Shown: piece by piece, positions 33,468 through 42,379 of the stretch
Layout: each line of letters starts with the position of its first letter
How positions within the stretch are numbered: position 1 is the first letter of the stretch
Assembly: GCF_008017445.1 (NCBI RefSeq)
Contig: NZ_VRSW01000003.1
Location: 219,367-283,366 of the forward strand
Origin: Microbacterium mitrae
GTDB taxonomy: Bacteria > Actinomycetota > Actinomycetes > Actinomycetales > Microbacteriaceae
DNA: 64,000 bases
Direction: 5' to 3'
Position numbers and translations under genes: made by a program
Notes under the pieces: model-generated
The model's input: only the letters and a program-made list of their open reading frames with translations
Database searches by the model: none
Told to the model about the DNA's origin: nothing

Positions 33468-36236
33468 TTACTCCAACAGCGCCCGCACATCCTCTGCCGT
33501 CAGTGAGCCGGCAAAGAGGTCGCCGCCGTCGATGACCTCGGAGAACAGTGCCCGCTTCGATTCGCCGAGCGTCACCACCTTCTCCTCAATCGTGTCGCGC
33601 GCGACGAGACGGTAGACCATCACGGGCTTGGTCTGCCCAATGCGGTGCGTGCGGTCGATGGCCTGCGCCTCGGTGGCGGGGTTCCACCACGGGTCAAGCA
33701 AGAACACCGAGTCTGCTTCGGTCAGCGTGAGGCCGACGCCGCCGGCGCGCAGACTCACCAAGAACACCGGCGCATCCCCATCACGAAAACGGGAGATCAC
33801 CTCGGGGCGCTTCGTCGTGGTTCCGTCAAGATATTCGTAGCGGATGCCGCGCGCCTCGAGCCGCGAACGCACCAGCGCGAGGTACGACGTGAACTGGCTA
33901 AACACCAGCGCGCGGTGCCCCTCGGCGGCGAGGTCTTCGATGCGATCCAGCAGCTCATCCAGCTTGGTCGTCGCACCGGGGCGCACATCTTCGTCGCCAA
34001 TGAGCGAGGGATCAAGCGCCAGCATGCGCAGCAGCGTCAGCGAGCGGAACACGATGAAGCGGTTGCGGTCGAGATCTTCGACGAGCCCCAAAATCTTCTG
34101 GCGCTCGCGCTGCAAGTGGAGGTCGTAGAGGCGCCGATGCTCGCGGCCGAGATCAATGGTGACCACCTGCTCGGTGCGTGAGGGTAACTCCAGCGCCACG
34201 TTCTGCTTGGTGCGCCGGAGCATCAGCGGCCGAATGCGTCGGCGCAGCTCGCCGATGCGCTCGGCAGAATGCGCCTTGATGTAGCGGTCGGTGAATCGCA
34301 ATCGTGAGGGATACAGCCCGGGGGCAACGACGCGCAAAATCGCCCACAGATCGAGCAGGCTGTTCTCCATCGGGGTGCCGGTGAGCGCAATCTTGATATC
34401 AGCGCGCAACGCGTACGCGCACTCGTGCACCTGCGACGCCGGATTCTTGGTGTACTGCGCCTCATCGAGCACGAGCGCGCGCCAGCTCTGGCGCTCGAAG
34501 CGATCAAACTCCAGACGAAACAGCGCGTATGAGGTCACCACAACGTCAGCATCAGCCGGAATGGGGTCGCGCGTAGAACCCACCATCGCCACCGTCAGCG
34601 CGGGAGCGAATCGGCGAATTTCATCGCCCCAGCCACCAACGACCGAGGTGGGCGCGACGACCAGAAACGGCCGACCGCTGCCCCGCACATGCTGCATCAG
34701 CGCGATTGTTTGCAGAGTCTTTCCCAGACCCATATCGTCGGCCAGAATGCCACCGAGACGGTGCTCGTCGAGGTGCGCGAGCCAGCGAAACCCGTCGAGT
34801 TGGTAGGGGCGGAGTGTCGCTGTCAGCCCGTCAGGCGCGTCGATCGGAACCGGTGTGCCGACGAGAGCGCGGGCAGCGGTGCGCCATGCCACAGCCTCGG
34901 GGCGTTGATCCGATTCGTCTTCGAACGGCTCAAAAAGGTGCGCGTGGTAGCGGCTGACAATTGCACCCGTCTCCCACTCCTCGAGGTGCGCGCCCTCGTG
35001 AATCAGCTCACGCAGGCTGTCAAAGATCGGCTGCTTGAGTGAGAGGTAGGACTTATCAACGAGCAGCAGTTTGGTCTGACCGCGGCTCAGCGCCGCGAAG
35101 ACGCGGGCAAACGGCACGATGTAGTCGCCCAGCATGATGACAAAGCCGAGGCTGAGCCAGTCGTTACCCTCGGTCGGCACCGCCGTGAGCCGCAGAGTGG
35201 GCGCCTCGGCCGTTGCGCGGTAGTGCGGCTTTTCGCCGACACTTTCGATGCGCACGCCACTGTCGGCGATCGCCGGTAGCTCTTCCGCCACAAACGCCGC
35301 AGCGTCAGCGCCGCTGAGTTTGTCTCGCAGATCAATCGGTCCGCTGAGTAGCGGCTGATGGATGGAACCAATCCAAGACTCCCATCGCAACAGCACAACG
35401 TCTTGGGGCCGGTACTCCACCACCAGCACGGTCTCTTCGCGCACCTCGGGCAAATCGATGCCGCGTCCTTGCAGCCCGATCCGAGTGCTGAGTGCGGGGT
35501 AAACCTGCTCCCAAAACTCCTCGACATCGGCGACGGGCACCCGAATAGCGCCAGCCTCATCGCGCACCAACTCGAGCCCCGCACCGCGAACGGGCGCCAG
35601 CATGACGCGCAGGTCGGGGTCAAACGCGCACATGTAGACGCCATGGTCGGCGACGACGCCGGTGGGGGGCACTCCCACATCGTCAATCGTGACCGTCGGC
35701 GCGATGCGCAGCCCCGAGGTTCCGTCGGCCGCAATCTCTGCCACAACCCGAGCCGCGGGCGCCACATCGACCCTCGTGGCCTTCTTTCCAGTGAGCAGGG
35801 TGATGCCGGTGGTGGCGGCAGAATCAAGCAGCGGCCAGAGCAGGGGGCTGGCGAAATCGTCGAGGTAAAGCCAATCGCTCTCCGACGCGCGGTAGCCGGA
35901 ACCACTGGCGCGGTGCAGGGCTGCGAACTGAGTGAACCACGCAACCTGCGCGGCATCAAGCCCGAGTCGCTCCACCTTGTACGTCAGGGTGCCCCACGTG
36001 ATGTCGCTGGTGACCCAGTTGCCGCTCTTGCTTCGCAGGGCCGGTCGCACGCCCAGCCGCTGGGTGCCGCGCTTTCTGACCGATGTGGCGGGCGTCGCTT
36101 GCGGTGAGGTCCACTGACTGCCCGGGCGGGTGAGCGTTCGCAACTGAAACAGCAGGCCGAGATCGGCGTGCCCGTCTGCCGCGGCGGGAGCCGTCACGGC
36201 CAGGCGGTCGCGCCAAGATTCGGTTTTCTCGCTCAC
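33468..36236 (-). CDS. SNF2-family DEAD/H helicase
   Basis: 922 residues. The first ~430 residues are a helicase-associated region; motor domain 1 has DDMGLGKTLQTI (Walker A), PTSVVGGW and DEAQYTKNP; domain 2 has VFSQFTSYLALV, LVSLRAGGVGLTLTEAD and DPWWNPATEAQAIDRTHRIGQ. Typical bacterial SNF2 translocase (RapA/HepA-like class) acting on duplex DNA or nucleoprotein. The GTG start has AAGAAT 6 nt before it, compatible with leaderless expression. Confidence 0.94.
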   Translation of the reverse strand: MSEKTESWRDRLAVTAPAAADGHADLGLLFQLRTLTRPGSQWTSPQATPATSVRKRGTQRLGVRPALRSKSGNWVTSDITWGTLTYKVERLGLDAAQVAWFTQFAALHRASGSGYRASESDWLYLDDFASPLLWPLLDSAATTGITLLTGKKATRVDVAPAARVVAEIAADGTSGLRIAPTVTIDDVGVPPTGVVADHGVYMCAFDPDLRVMLAPVRGAGLELVRDEAGAIRVPVADVEEFWEQVYPALSTRIGLQGRGIDLPEVREETVLVVEYRPQDVVLLRWESWIGSIHQPLLSGPIDLRDKLSGADAAAFVAEELPAIADSGVRIESVGEKPHYRATAEAPTLRLTAVPTEGNDWLSLGFVIMLGDYIVPFARVFAALSRGQTKLLLVDKSYLSLKQPIFDSLRELIHEGAHLEEWETGAIVSRYHAHLFEPFEDESDQRPEAVAWRTAARALVGTPVPIDAPDGLTATLRPYQLDGFRWLAHLDEHRLGGILADDMGLGKTLQTIALMQHVRGSGRPFLVVAPTSVVGGWGDEIRRFAPALTVAMVGSTRDPIPADADVVVTSYALFRLEFDRFERQSWRALVLDEAQYTKNPASQVHECAYALRADIKIALTGTPMENSLLDLWAILRVVAPGLYPSRLRFTDRYIKAHSAERIGELRRRIRPLMLRRTKQNVALELPSRTEQVVTIDLGREHRRLYDLHLQRERQKILGLVEDLDRNRFIVFRSLTLLRMLALDPSLIGDEDVRPGATTKLDELLDRIEDLAAEGHRALVFSQFTSYLALVRSRLEARGIRYEYLDGTTTKRPEVISRFRDGDAPVFLVSLRAGGVGLTLTEADSVFLLDPWWNPATEAQAIDRTHRIGQTKPVMVYRLVARDTIEEKVVTLGESKRALFSEVIDGGDLFAGSLTAEDVRALLE

Positions 36237-36269
36237 TCGTCGATTCTTGCAGGCGCCTCAGACAGCCGC

Positions 36270-36306
36270 GCGCTGGTTCCACCCATCCAAGGGGCGGAAC
36301 CAGCGC
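36270..36306 (-). terminator. inverted repeat with paired GGTTCC motifs
   Basis: Stem GCGCTGGTTCC / GGAACCAGCGC (36270-36280, 36296-36306) with a 15-nt loop, just after the stop of the transglycosylase gene. No T-run, so termination is only inferred. Confidence 0.55.
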
Positions 36307-36329
36307 ACCGCATCAGAAACAGGGCCGAT

Positions 36330-37157
36330 TTAGTACCAGTTGGTGGCTTGCGAGTGCGACCAGGCGCCGCACGGGCTGCCGTAGACGGCATCGATGTACT
36401 GCAGACCCCAGATGATCTGCGTGGTGGCGTTCGTGGCCCAGTCATCGGCGACGGTCGCCATCTTGCTACCGGGCAGCGACTGCGGAATGCCGTAAGCGCC
36501 CGACGAGGAGTTTTCGGCCTGATAGTTCCAGCCCGACTCCTTGCTCCACAGCGACTCCAGGCACGCGAACTGGTCGCTGCCCCAGCCGTAGTCGTTCAGC
36601 GCGATGGATTCGGCCGTGGCGCGTGCGCCGTCCGGGGTGTTGGCGGCGGCGAGCGCTTCGGCCGCGGCGGCTTCGGCGGCGGCCTGCTCTGCGGCTGCCT
36701 GCTCGGCGGCCACGCGCTGCGCGGTAACGAGGAGGTCGGCGCGAATGGTGGAGGTAGCGGTCACAACCTCTTCGGTCGCGGCCACGAGCTGAGCGGTGTT
36801 CATGGTGAGGGCTTCGTCTGCGGCGCCCGTCACCGTGAGCGAGTCGGCCAGATACTCCCGCAACTGCTGCGCGTCAACGGCCGGAGTGGCAATCGTGAGG
36901 CCCGAGGCGGCCACCTCGGCGTTGGCGGCGTCGGCGTCAGCAACCGCGGCGTCGGCGGCATCGGTGGCGGCACGCAGCTCGGTGAGTTCGACCGCGGGCA
37001 ACATTTGGCGGACGGGCGGAACCAGGCCCGCGGCGACAGCGGGAGCGGAGGCTCCGAGCGTGCCGAGTGCGACGAGAGCACCCACCAGAGCGATGCTGGC
37101 GCGGCGTTTGGAAGGAGCGGGCGGCTGGGGCCGCGAAGTGTGAGACGAGAAAGACAT
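36330..37157 (-). CDS. secreted lytic-transglycosylase-domain protein
   Basis: 275 residues: a signal peptide (to ~43, ending VAA), an Ala-rich helical spacer with EQAAAEQAAAEAAAAEAL, and a C-terminal ~80-residue domain LESLWSKESGWNYQAEN, GAYGIPQSLPGSKM, IIWGLQYIDAVYGSPCGAW. That is the transglycosylase-like fold of actinobacterial cell-wall enzymes; the Glu in SKESGW is the predicted catalytic acid. GAGG precedes ATG 37157. Likely peptidoglycan remodelling. Its leader holds tandem hairpins. Confidence 0.9.
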   Translation of the reverse strand: MSFSSHTSRPQPPAPSKRRASIALVGALVALGTLGASAPAVAAGLVPPVRQMLPAVELTELRAATDAADAAVADADAANAEVAASGLTIATPAVDAQQLREYLADSLTVTGAADEALTMNTAQLVAATEEVVTATSTIRADLLVTAQRVAAEQAAAEQAAAEAAAAEALAAANTPDGARATAESIALNDYGWGSDQFACLESLWSKESGWNYQAENSSSGAYGIPQSLPGSKMATVADDWATNATTQIIWGLQYIDAVYGSPCGAWSHSQATNWY

Positions 37158-37207
37158 TCAAAACCTCGGGTTGGGATCCACCGACTTTCGGTGGCGGGCG
37201 CGCCCAG

Positions 37208-37281
37208 CGTGTTCGGGTACACGGAGTCTGCGTTCGGGTACGCAGTTCATCGGGAGCGGTGCGTGTTGTTCGGGGCAACAC
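37208..37281 (-). other. three tandem hairpins with a shared CCCGA loop
   Basis: On the minus strand, leading into the transglycosylase gene: GTGTTG-CCCCGAA-CAACAC (37263-37281), CTGCGT-ACCCGA-ACGCAG (37228-37245) and CGTGT-ACCCGA-ACACG (37208-37223). The stems differ but pair, while the loops stay nearly identical, as expected for an RNA- or DNA-binding element. Confidence 0.55.
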
Positions 37282-37459
37282 CTGAGCAACCTTGAGCGGC
37301 TGATCTGGGCAAAGCTGATGAACAAGCTGAGCGAACGGTGTGTGGGCCGCGCCTGCGCGGCCCGAGCTGCCCGAAAAGCGCCGTCCACAGCGCAGGCGCC
37401 GTGCCGTTACCGTTCCGTTACTTTCCGCGTGTTTCCGGCCTGCGCGGCACCGCGGCCAG

Positions 37460-37503
37460 TTGATTTAGGCACACCGAAAAGGTACGTTTTCGGTGTGCCT
37501 AAA
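37460..37503 (+). promoter_or_regulatory. metal-operon promoter inside a 40-bp palindrome
   Basis: Perfect 17-bp arms (37464-37480 with 37487-37503) flank GGTACG. Each arm contains TTTAGGCACACCGAAA, a form like DtxR/MntR-family operators. Promoter: -35 TTGATT (37460-37465), 17 bp, -10 TACGTT (37483-37488), 6 nt, GTG 37495. The left arm fills the spacer, the right arm covers +1 and the start codon. Binding by a metalloregulator is inferred. Confidence 0.65.
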
Positions 37504-38442
37504 AATCGCAAGCTTCACACTGTACTGAGCGCGACCGTGCTCAGTTTGGTGATGCTCGCGCTCGCGGCATGCACGACGCCCGCCGTGACCGAGGCCGAAG
37601 TCGAGGCCGAGTCAGAAAGCCGTCCCGTGGTGGTGGCGACGTTCAGCGTGCTGGCTGATATCGCCAGCGTGATCGCGGGGGAGCATATTGACGTGCGATC
37701 CATCACCAAAGTGGGCGCCGAAATTCACGGCTACGAACCCACCCCCGGTGACATTAGGCAAGGGGTGCAGGCCGATCTTCTCATCGATAACGGCTGGGGA
37801 TTGGAAGCATGGTTTGACCAGTTCACCGCCGATCTCGATGTGCCTATTGTCACCCTCACCGACGGTCTCGATCCCATCGATATCGCCAGCGATGCCTACG
37901 CTGGTAAGCCCAACCCTCACGCCTGGATGAGCCCGAAGAACGTGCAGCACTTCGCCGAGGTGCTCGCGGCCGAGTTCACCAAGCTTGCCCCCGAGCATGC
38001 CGCCGATTTTCAGAGCAACGCGCAAGCGTACATTGCTCAGCTCGAGCAGGTGCAGACCGAGCTGGTCAGCGCGATCGAGAGCATTCCGCCGCAACACCGC
38101 ACACTCATCACGTGTGAGGGCGCGTTTAGCTACCTTGCCCGAGACGCAGGCCTTGCCGAGGTTTTCATTTGGCCCGTCAACGCCGAGCAACAGGTCACGC
38201 CACAGCGCCTCGCCGCCATCATCGACACTGTGAACGGCACGAATGTGCCCGCGGTGTTTTGCGAGTCAACGGTGTCAGAGCGGCCCATGTTGCAGGTCGT
38301 CTCGGCGACCGACGCACGCTTTGGCGGCACGCTCTATGTTGATTCGCTCTCACTGGCCGATGGTCCTGTTCCCACCTATCTCGACCTCATCACCCACGAC
38401 GTCGACCTGATCGTTGCGGCACTCGCGGGTGAGGGGTCATGA
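37495..38442 (+). CDS. metal ABC transporter substrate-binding lipoprotein (Mn type)
   Basis: 315 residues, cluster A-I solute-binding protein. Lipobox LALAAC. Metal ligands of the PsaA/TroA class are visible: His in EIHGYEPTPGD, His in NPHAWMSP, Glu in CEGAFSYLARDAG and Asp in YVDSLSLADGPVPTYLDL. The acidic fourth ligand and lack of a His-rich loop favour manganese over zinc. GTG 37495 gives a correct signal peptide; a longer open frame exists upstream but runs through the promoter. First gene of a three-gene operon. Confidence 0.92.
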   Translation: MPKNRKLHTVLSATVLSLVMLALAACTTPAVTEAEVEAESESRPVVVATFSVLADIASVIAGEHIDVRSITKVGAEIHGYEPTPGDIRQGVQADLLIDNGWGLEAWFDQFTADLDVPIVTLTDGLDPIDIASDAYAGKPNPHAWMSPKNVQHFAEVLAAEFTKLAPEHAADFQSNAQAYIAQLEQVQTELVSAIESIPPQHRTLITCEGAFSYLARDAGLAEVFIWPVNAEQQVTPQRLAAIIDTVNGTNVPAVFCESTVSERPMLQVVSATDARFGGTLYVDSLSLADGPVPTYLDLITHDVDLIVAALAGEGS

Positions 38443-39164
38443 CTCTCGCGATCGACGTTCGCGGTGTCACCGTGCGGTACGGCGAGACGCTTGCCCTCGA
38501 CAACGTTGACCTGCAGGTTCCGCACGCCACCGTCACCGGCCTGATTGGCATGAACGGGTCCGGAAAATCAACACTGTTTCGCACCATCATGGGCGTGATC
38601 ACCCCCGCTGCTGGTTCCGTTCTCATCGACGGCGAAACTCCCGGGGCGGCGCGCGCCGCCAGCGCCGTCGCCTATGTGCCGCAGGCCGAGGAGGTCGACT
38701 GGTCGTTTCCGGTGAGCGTGCGAGACGTCGTCATGATGGGGCGGTACGGCAAACAGGGCCCTCTTCGCCGTGCGTCGCGGGCTGATCGCGCCGCCGTCGA
38801 TGAGGCGCTCTTGCGGGTGGGGTTGACGAGTCTCGCGGGTCGCCAAATCGGGCGGCTGTCGGGCGGGCAGAAGAAGCGCGCCTTTGTCGCTCGGGCGATC
38901 GCGCAAGATGCGCGCGTGCTGTTGCTCGATGAGCCCTTCGCCGGCGTCGACAAGCCGTCGGAGGCCATGATCACCCAGGTGCTGACGGAGCTCGCCGCCG
39001 AGGGGTGCGGTGTCATCGTCTCCACCCACGACCTCGCGGGTCTGCCGGGCCTCGCCAGCGACGTGGTGCTGCTGCGCAACCGCGTGCTGTTTCACGGCGA
39101 TGTGGCCACGGGGTTGGAACCACGAATTCTGGCGCGCGCATTCGGCTGGGAGGAGGGCGCATGA
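38439..39164 (+). CDS. metal ABC transporter ATP-binding protein
   Basis: 241 residues: Walker A GMNGSGKST, signature LSGGQKKRAFVARAIAQ, Walker B LLLDEPFAGVD, H-loop STHD. ATGA overlaps on both sides couple it to the binding protein and permease. Energises Mn/Zn import. Confidence 0.95.
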   Translation: MTLAIDVRGVTVRYGETLALDNVDLQVPHATVTGLIGMNGSGKSTLFRTIMGVITPAAGSVLIDGETPGAARAASAVAYVPQAEEVDWSFPVSVRDVVMMGRYGKQGPLRRASRADRAAVDEALLRVGLTSLAGRQIGRLSGGQKKRAFVARAIAQDARVLLLDEPFAGVDKPSEAMITQVLTELAAEGCGVIVSTHDLAGLPGLASDVVLLRNRVLFHGDVATGLEPRILARAFGWEEGA

Positions 39165-40030
39165 GTTGGGTCGATGTGTTGTTTGAGCCGTTTCAGTTTG
39201 AGTTCATGCTGCGGGCCTACGGCGCCACGGTGCTGGCCGCCGTCGTGTGCGCACTGTTGTCGTGCTGGCTGGTGCTGATCGGGTGGTCGCTGATGGGCGA
39301 CGCGGTCTCGCACGCAGTGCTGCCCGGCGTTGTGCTCGCCTACTTTTTTGGTGCCCCGTTTGCGATCGGCGCGCTGGTTTTCGGTCTGCTCGCCGTCGCG
39401 CTCATCGGCCTGATTCGTGACACCAGCCGCGTCAAAGAAGACGCCGCGATCGGCATTGTCTTCACGACGCTGTTTGCGCTGGGCCTGGTGCTGGTGTCGG
39501 TGATCCCCAGCCAAACCGATCTCGGCCACATCATCTTCGGCAACATTCTGGGCGTCTCAGACGCCGACCTGCTGCAAATCGCCATTCTCGCGGTCATCGC
39601 CATGGCCGTGCTGCTCATCAAGCGCCGCGACCTCACCCTCTACGCCTTCGATCCGGCGCACGCCTTCGCGATTGGCCTGCGCCCGCGCCTGCTGGGCGCG
39701 CTGCTGCTCGGGGTGTTGGCGCTCACGAGTGTCGTCGCGCTGCAGGTTATTGGCGTTGTGCTTGTGGTGGCGATGCTCATCATTCCCGGAGCCACCGCCT
39801 ACCTGCTCACCGACCGCTTTGGCCGCATGCTGTGGATCGCGCCGCTGCTGGGCGCGCTCGCCGCCGTCGTCGGCATCACGCTCAGCTACTACCTCGACGC
39901 CGCCTCCGGCGCGCTCGTCGTGCTCACCCAAGGCGCCATCTTCGCAGTCGTCTACCTCTTCAGCCCCACGCAGGGCGTGGTTCCGCGTCTCGTCTCTCGC
40001 GTGCGCCGCCCGGTATCAGCGGCCCGCTGA
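39161..40030 (+). CDS. metal ABC transporter permease
   Basis: 289 residues, about eight hydrophobic segments. WSLMGDAVSHAVLPGVVLAYFFG and IVFTTLFALGLVL are the cluster-9 permease signatures, and VIGVVLVVAMLIIPGATAYLLTDRF follows. ATG 39161 overlaps the ATPase stop. The 3' end overlaps the convergent MMPL gene by 15 bp. Confidence 0.94.
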   Translation: MSWVDVLFEPFQFEFMLRAYGATVLAAVVCALLSCWLVLIGWSLMGDAVSHAVLPGVVLAYFFGAPFAIGALVFGLLAVALIGLIRDTSRVKEDAAIGIVFTTLFALGLVLVSVIPSQTDLGHIIFGNILGVSDADLLQIAILAVIAMAVLLIKRRDLTLYAFDPAHAFAIGLRPRLLGALLLGVLALTSVVALQVIGVVLVVAMLIIPGATAYLLTDRFGRMLWIAPLLGALAAVVGITLSYYLDAASGALVVLTQGAIFAVVYLFSPTQGVVPRLVSRVRRPVSAAR

Positions 40031-42289
40031 CACGCCATCGACGGCCGGGTCTTCCGGCTGTTCGGCGCGGGCAAGCTTTGACGGCCACCAGATGGCGGGG
40101 CCAATGTCGTAGGTGAGCGCCGGAACCAGGAGGGTGCGCACCACAAACGTGTCAAGCAGCACGCCAAACGCGACGATAAACGCGAGCTGTACCAAGAACA
40201 GAATCGGAATGACCGACAGCGCGGCGAACGTCGCGGCGAGCACGAGCCCGGCCGACGTGATCACGCCACCCGTAATCGCGAGCCCGCGCAGCACGCCGTG
40301 GCGCGTGCCGTGCTTGATCGACTCTTCGCGCACGCGGGTCATCAAGAAGATGTTGTAGTCGATGCCCAGGGCCACCAAGAATACGAATCCGAACAGCGGA
40401 ACCGCGGCGTCGGCACCGGGGAAGTTAAAGACGCCGTTGAAGACCAGCGCCGACACTCCCATCGCGGTGCCGAAGGAGAGCACGGTCGTGAGAATCAGCA
40501 GCACGGGTGCGACGATCGAACGCAGCAACAGCATCAGGATCAGCAGGATCACCACGAGAATCAGCGGAATGATCAGGTTGCGGTCGTGAATCGAGGCGTC
40601 GTTGGTGTCGATCGCGGTGGCCGTCACGCCGCCGACGAGCGCATCGGTGCCCGCCAATTCAACGCGCAAGTCGCGCACCGTCTCGGCAGCGGCCGCGGAG
40701 TCGGCGGCATCTGTCAGGGTTGCTTGCAACAAGACGTGACCATCAACGACCGTCGGTGCCGGTGGTTCCACCCCCGGAGGGCCCTGCGCGACGATGCCAT
40801 CGGCGGTCACCGTGGCCGAACCCGTGACCGAGTCTTTTGCCGAAATGGAGACGCTGGAGATACCGTCGTGCGCCAGCAGAATGTCGGCGACCTCTTGTTG
40901 CTTGGCCTCCGGAGTCAGCACGAAAGCGGGGCTGCCGGAACCACCGGGAAAGTGCTCGCCGAGCGCGGCTTGGCCGTCGCGCGCTTCGGAGGTGCCCAGC
41001 ACCAGCTCGGACTGCGCGACGCCATCAGCCTTGAGCTGGGTGACGCCGACGGCGCCGACGAGGAGGATCAGGGTGGTGGCGATCCAGATGGCGCGGGGGC
41101 GCTTGCGTACGAAGCGAGCAAGACCCGCCCACAGACCCTTTTGCGGCATGCCGTGCTCGGCCTCGACCACGTCGGGCTCGAAGCGCGGGCGGCGCGGCCA
41201 GAACACCGCGCGGCCGAACGTAAACAGCAGGGCGGGCAGCAGCGTCAGGGCGGCGAGCATCGCGAACACGATGCCGAGCGCGGCGACCGGGCCTAGCGTG
41301 CTGTTGGATTTCAGGTCGCTCAGCAACAGGCACAACAGACCCGCGATCACCGTGCCACCCGACGCGAGAATTGGTTCCAACGACCCCTTCCATGCGCGAA
41401 TCGTGGCCTGCCCCTTGTCTTGCGTGACGCGCATCTCTTCGCGGAATCGCGCGACAAACAGCAGCGAGTAGTCGGTCGCGGCGCCAATGACCAGGATGAA
41501 CAGGATTCCCTGCGTCTGTCCGCTCAACAGCAGCACGCCCCACTTGGCGAGCCACCACACCGTGAGGAGGGCAACGCAGAGCGCGAACAGGCTGGTCGAG
41601 AGCACGACAACGGGAAGCAGGAGCGAGCGGTAGACCAAAATCAGGATCACGAACACCGCGAGCAGGGCGACGCCAAGCAGGAGGCCGTCGATGCCGGCGA
41701 AGCCTGAAATGAGGTCGGCGGTAAAGCCGGCGGGGCCGGTGATGGCAACGGTGACGCCGTCGGCAACGTCGGCTTTCAGCTGGTCGCTGAGGGTCATGAC
41801 GACCTCGCCGATGTCGCTGTCGGCATCGATGGGGATGAAGGCTTGGGCGGCGAGCCCGTCATCGGAGGGGATGGCGGGGGAGAGGTTGTCGGTCACGCCC
41901 TCCACCGTCGGCGCCTTGTCGAGCGCGGCGGTGATGCTGGCGAGTTGCGCGTCGGTGAGGGTGGTGTCGCTCGTGAAAATCGCGATGGCGGGAATCGCGT
42001 TTTCGCCGCTGAAATCGCCGAGCACCTTCTGCACGGCTGTGGCGTCGGCAGAGTCGGGCAGGTAGGCGGTCGAGTCGTTCGAAGAGACCTCATCGATCTT
42101 GCCGAACAACGGTCCGCCGAGGCCAGCGCCCGCGAACCACGCCAGAATCAGCAGCGCGGGGATGAGGATTCGGAACCATCGCGCGCCGCCGCGCGTACGG
42201 GTGCGGGTGCGGGTGGATTCGCCCCGGGCGGATTGCTCGCGGACGGAATCGTCAGTAGCTTGCTCGCGAAGCTCTCGCCGACTAGACAT
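40016..42289 (-). CDS. MMPL/RND-family transporter
   Basis: 757 residues in two repeats, each with one helix, a large external loop, then five helices. RND-type signatures are GAATDYSLLFVARFREEM in the first half and ALGIDYNIFLMTRVREE in the second, carrying the proton-relay Asp. Such proteins export lipids or drugs. Divergent from a MarR gene across 90 bp containing a palindrome, a common repressor/exporter pair. Confidence 0.94.
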   Translation of the reverse strand: MSSRRELREQATDDSVREQSARGESTRTRTRTRGGARWFRILIPALLILAWFAGAGLGGPLFGKIDEVSSNDSTAYLPDSADATAVQKVLGDFSGENAIPAIAIFTSDTTLTDAQLASITAALDKAPTVEGVTDNLSPAIPSDDGLAAQAFIPIDADSDIGEVVMTLSDQLKADVADGVTVAITGPAGFTADLISGFAGIDGLLLGVALLAVFVILILVYRSLLLPVVVLSTSLFALCVALLTVWWLAKWGVLLLSGQTQGILFILVIGAATDYSLLFVARFREEMRVTQDKGQATIRAWKGSLEPILASGGTVIAGLLCLLLSDLKSNSTLGPVAALGIVFAMLAALTLLPALLFTFGRAVFWPRRPRFEPDVVEAEHGMPQKGLWAGLARFVRKRPRAIWIATTLILLVGAVGVTQLKADGVAQSELVLGTSEARDGQAALGEHFPGGSGSPAFVLTPEAKQQEVADILLAHDGISSVSISAKDSVTGSATVTADGIVAQGPPGVEPPAPTVVDGHVLLQATLTDAADSAAAAETVRDLRVELAGTDALVGGVTATAIDTNDASIHDRNLIIPLILVVILLILMLLLRSIVAPVLLILTTVLSFGTAMGVSALVFNGVFNFPGADAAVPLFGFVFLVALGIDYNIFLMTRVREESIKHGTRHGVLRGLAITGGVITSAGLVLAATFAALSVIPILFLVQLAFIVAFGVLLDTFVVRTLLVPALTYDIGPAIWWPSKLARAEQPEDPAVDGVSAGR

Positions 42290-42327
42290 CGTTCACCGTT
42301 TCTTCGTCACATCTCTCGCCAAACAGA

Positions 42328-42373
42328 TTGCTAGCTTAGCAAGAAATACTATTCGCTAACGATCGATTAAGCT
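42328..42373. promoter_or_regulatory. divergent promoter region with MarR-type palindrome
   Basis: TTGCTA-GCT-TAGCAA (42328-42342) is a candidate operator. TAAGCT (42368-42373) ends 6 nt before ATG 42380. The region lies between the exporter and its probable regulator. Confidence 0.5.
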
Positions 42374-42379
42374 AGGGGA

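Noticed and set aside
37158..37440. c-di-AMP (ydaO) riboswitch upstream of the transglycosylase
   Set aside because: Expected for this gene class, but I could not find the conserved internal loops; only the three tandem hairpins are clear.
40298..41296. 332-codon plus-strand frame
   Set aside because: Antisense to the MMPL transporter; its periodic Gln/Arg/Gly runs come from reverse-reading hydrophobic codons.
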